DNA of 7,615 nucleotides from Anaerolineales bacterium (GTDB taxonomy: Bacteria > Chloroflexota > Anaerolineae > Anaerolineales > E44-bin32), in NCBI GenBank assembly GCA_030673085.1, contig DAOVFE010000072.1, forward strand, positions 1-7,615, in the 5' to 3' direction. This document shows positions 6,808 through 7,615 of the stretch, one piece after another. The notes beneath the pieces were generated by a model, which was given only the letters and a program-made list of their open reading frames with translations, searched no databases and was not told the origin of the DNA. How positions within the stretch are numbered: the first letter of the stretch is position 1; each line of letters begins with the position of its first letter. The translations under genes were made by a program, and so were the position numbers.

Positions 6808-6836
6808 ACTTTACAGCAAATACGAGCGCTTGTCCA
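6808..6836 (-). promoter_or_regulatory. Putative promoter of the regulator-led operon
   Basis: The minus strand shows TGGACA (6831-6836; 5 of 6 to the -35 consensus), a 17-bp spacer and TAAAGT (6808-6813; 4 of 6 to the -10 consensus). An overlapping TATGAT at 6803-6808 is an alternative -10 without a good -35. Either choice puts the transcription start inside or at the edge of the operator at 6785-6801. Confidence 0.4.
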
Positions 6837-6840
6837 GTCC

Positions 6841-6863
6841 CTTCACTCAGCCTGCAAGTGAAG
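6841..6863. repeat. Small inverted repeat, part of which recurs 97 bp away
   Basis: CTTCACT (6841-6847) and AGTGAAG (6857-6863) form a perfect 7-bp stem with a 9-nt loop. The 10-mer GCAAGTGAAG at 6854-6863 recurs exactly at 6951-6960, where it overlaps the left end of the MITE-like element. The structure lies just upstream of the cluster promoter. Confidence 0.4.
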
Positions 6864-6904
6864 CCACATTATGGAAACCTGAAGGTAAAAATCAAATGGG
6901 ATAT

Positions 6905-6939
6905 GAGGATGTTGAAAAACATACTTGCCCATAAAAGAG
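6905..6939 (+). repeat. Dispersed 35-nt repeat, copy 2
   Basis: This plus-strand stretch begins GAGGATGTTGAAAAACATAC and matches copy 1 (761-795, minus strand) at 28 of 35 positions. Its first 15 bases also match the plus-strand arm 722-736 at 14 of 15. I see no inverted partner to its right. Confidence 0.6.
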
Positions 6940-6956
6940 AGTCCATTTCGGCAAGT

Positions 6957-7118
6957 GAAGAAGGGGCTGTCCCAAAAGGCGGGTCGTTAGAGAGCTGGCC
7001 CAAGTGCGCGGAGTAAATTAGTCGCGAAGTGGGGAGTTTATGCTTGATTATTACAGAATCTGGCTCATTGGTGGGGATGATAATCGCGATTTTCGACTTT
7101 TCAGATAGCCCCTTCTTC
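6957..7118. mobile_element. MITE-like 162-bp element with 25-bp terminal inverted repeats
   Basis: The left end, 6957-6981, and the reverse complement of the right end, 7094-7118, agree at 21 of 25 positions. The outermost 12 bases (GAAGAAGGGGCT / AGCCCCTTCTTC) are identical, and an AAAAG block is shared inside. Sequence of the GGGCTGTC-xx-AAAAG kind is common at ends of DDE-type insertion sequences (recalled; family not assigned). The interior has no coding capacity. No clear target-site duplication flanks it, so an old insertion or a plain long hairpin remains possible. Confidence 0.55.
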
Positions 7119-7136
7119 TAAGGAAAAAGCCATAAT

Positions 7137-7152
7137 GGGGGCGATAGCCCCC
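7137..7152. repeat. GC-rich hairpin with GATA loop at the head of repeat unit 1
   Basis: GGGGGC-GATA-GCCCCC is a perfect 6-bp stem. The equivalent places in units 2 and 3 read GGGGC-GGTA-GCTCC (one G-U pair) and GGGGC-GGTA-GCCCC, so the stem is kept while the loop and one paired base vary. Confidence 0.6.
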
Positions 7153-7360
7153 AGACCCACACTTTCCACTCATCCCCACAGCAAGTTGTTGGGTTTCCTG
7201 GCTTTTTCCATGGGGCGGTAGCTCCCAAACCCACACTTTCCACTCATCCCAACAGCAAGATGTTGGGTTTCCTGGCTTTTTCCATGGGGCGGTAGCCCCC
7301 AAACCCCCACTTTCCACTCATTCCCACAGCTAGCTGTTGGGTTTCCTGGCTTTTTCCCAT
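7138..7360. repeat. Three tandem 74-bp repeats, each carrying two hairpins
   Basis: The units are 7138-7211, 7212-7285 and 7286-7360; the third has one extra base near its end. Units 1 and 2 differ at about five positions. Shared blocks include ACTTTCCACTCAT and TGTTGGGTTTCCTGGCTTTTT. Each unit has the short GC-rich hairpin at its head and a second hairpin, CCCAACA-loop-TGTTGGG in unit 2, that survives in modified form in units 1 and 3. On the plus strand the second hairpin is followed by a T-rich stretch. The period is not a multiple of three, so the frames that read through it shift from unit to unit and are not genes. GGAAAAAGCC at 7122-7131, just left of the array, is the reverse complement of the GGCTTTTTCC that ends the units. 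Confidence 0.9.
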
Positions 7361-7548
7361 AAAGCTTTGCCCAATATCTGTTAATAATCGGTTTTTTGCC
7401 AATCGCCTAGAGATATCACTATAGGCGCCCTCAGCTTTGGCCGCCCAGGTTCTGCAGCTCCGATGCAATCTGAAATTAAATCAACTTAAGTTCAAGATTA
7501 TTCAATCGGGGCAATATCACCTATTCGCTTCCCATATTAAAACCAAGA
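7361..7548. other. AT-rich gene-free stretch
   Basis: No credible coding frame is seen. The only structure noted is CGCCTA (7404-7409) facing TAGGCG (7422-7427) across 12 nt, without a T-tract in the right place for a terminator. Confidence 0.5.
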
Positions 7549-7568
7549 GGGCGCATGAATTTGCGCCC
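7549..7568 (-). terminator. Palindromic hairpin, possible terminator of a minus-strand gene to the right
   Basis: GGGCGCA (7549-7555) and TGCGCCC (7562-7568) form a perfect 7-bp GC-rich stem with a 6-nt loop. On the minus strand the stem is followed by TCTTGGTTTTAAT, a loosely T-rich tail; on the plus strand no T-tract follows. A minus-strand frame entering from the right edge ends with LKDIL and a TAA at 7598-7600, about 30 bp upstream of the hairpin. That could be the last codons of a gene outside the window, but five codons are too few to call one. Confidence 0.4.
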
Positions 7569-7615
7569 CGACGCTCTGGGTTCTTTCTGATCCTCTATTA
7601 GAGAATATCTTTAAG

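Noticed and set aside
722..6939. Composite transposon carrying the four genes
   Set aside because: The related repeats at the two sides do not have the opposite inward orientation expected of transposon ends, no transposase is present and no target duplication is seen.
7138..7360. CRISPR array
   Set aside because: The units are alike along their whole 74 bp, with no short repeat alternating with unique spacers, and no cas genes are present.
7051..7468. Two minus-strand frames (7051-7317 and 7244-7468) with repeated GKSQETQQLAVGMSGK-like peptides
   Set aside because: They are translations of the 74-bp tandem repeat. Because 74 is not a multiple of three, the peptide shifts between frames, and there is no ribosome site or known domain.

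Overview
The window looks like a piece of a Chloroflexota (probably Anaerolineae-like) chromosome. The main evidence is the left-edge protein: one N-terminal membrane anchor, a Pro/Thr/Ala-rich linker, then a domain resembling putative metallopeptidases I know mainly from Chloroflexota. This assignment comes from recalled family resemblance, not a search. Every credible gene lies on the minus strand, so transcription runs right to left.

Layout from right to left. (1) Positions 6837-7615 hold essentially no gene: a palindromic terminator-like hairpin, three tandem 74-bp repeats with conserved hairpins, a 162-bp MITE-like element with 25-bp inverted ends, and one copy of a 35-nt dispersed repeat. 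(2) Positions 1193-6836 hold a four-gene cluster. It starts with a promoter and a FadR-type operator, followed by a FadR-like regulator, an alkyl-DHAP-synthase-like FAD enzyme (ATGA overlap), a glycerol-3-phosphate dehydrogenase (1-bp gap, strong Shine-Dalgarno) and, after 103 bp with its own good promoter, an FGGY-family kinase. (3) Positions 708-1192 are intergenic, with a foldback made partly from the same dispersed repeat. (4) Positions 1-707 hold the 5' part of the anchored Chloroflexota-type protein, cut by the window edge, in which the zinc-binding HExxH motif expected for its family is replaced.

The cluster is the biologically interesting part. The regulator aligns without gaps, by my own alignment from memory, to Escherichia coli FadR (an acyl-CoA sensor), and a near-consensus FadR site lies at its own start. 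The enzymes it heads act on three-carbon phosphates: GlpD makes dihydroxyacetone phosphate, and the AGPS family uses acyl-dihydroxyacetone phosphate in ether-lipid synthesis. The AGPS-like enzyme has a Gln where the catalytic middle His of the HHH cluster should be, and the kinase lacks the Glu that glycerol kinase uses to hold glycerol, so neither need have the textbook substrate. A coherent reading is a fatty-acyl-responsive glycerol-phosphate, glyceryl-ether or related lipid-headgroup module. That function is inference.
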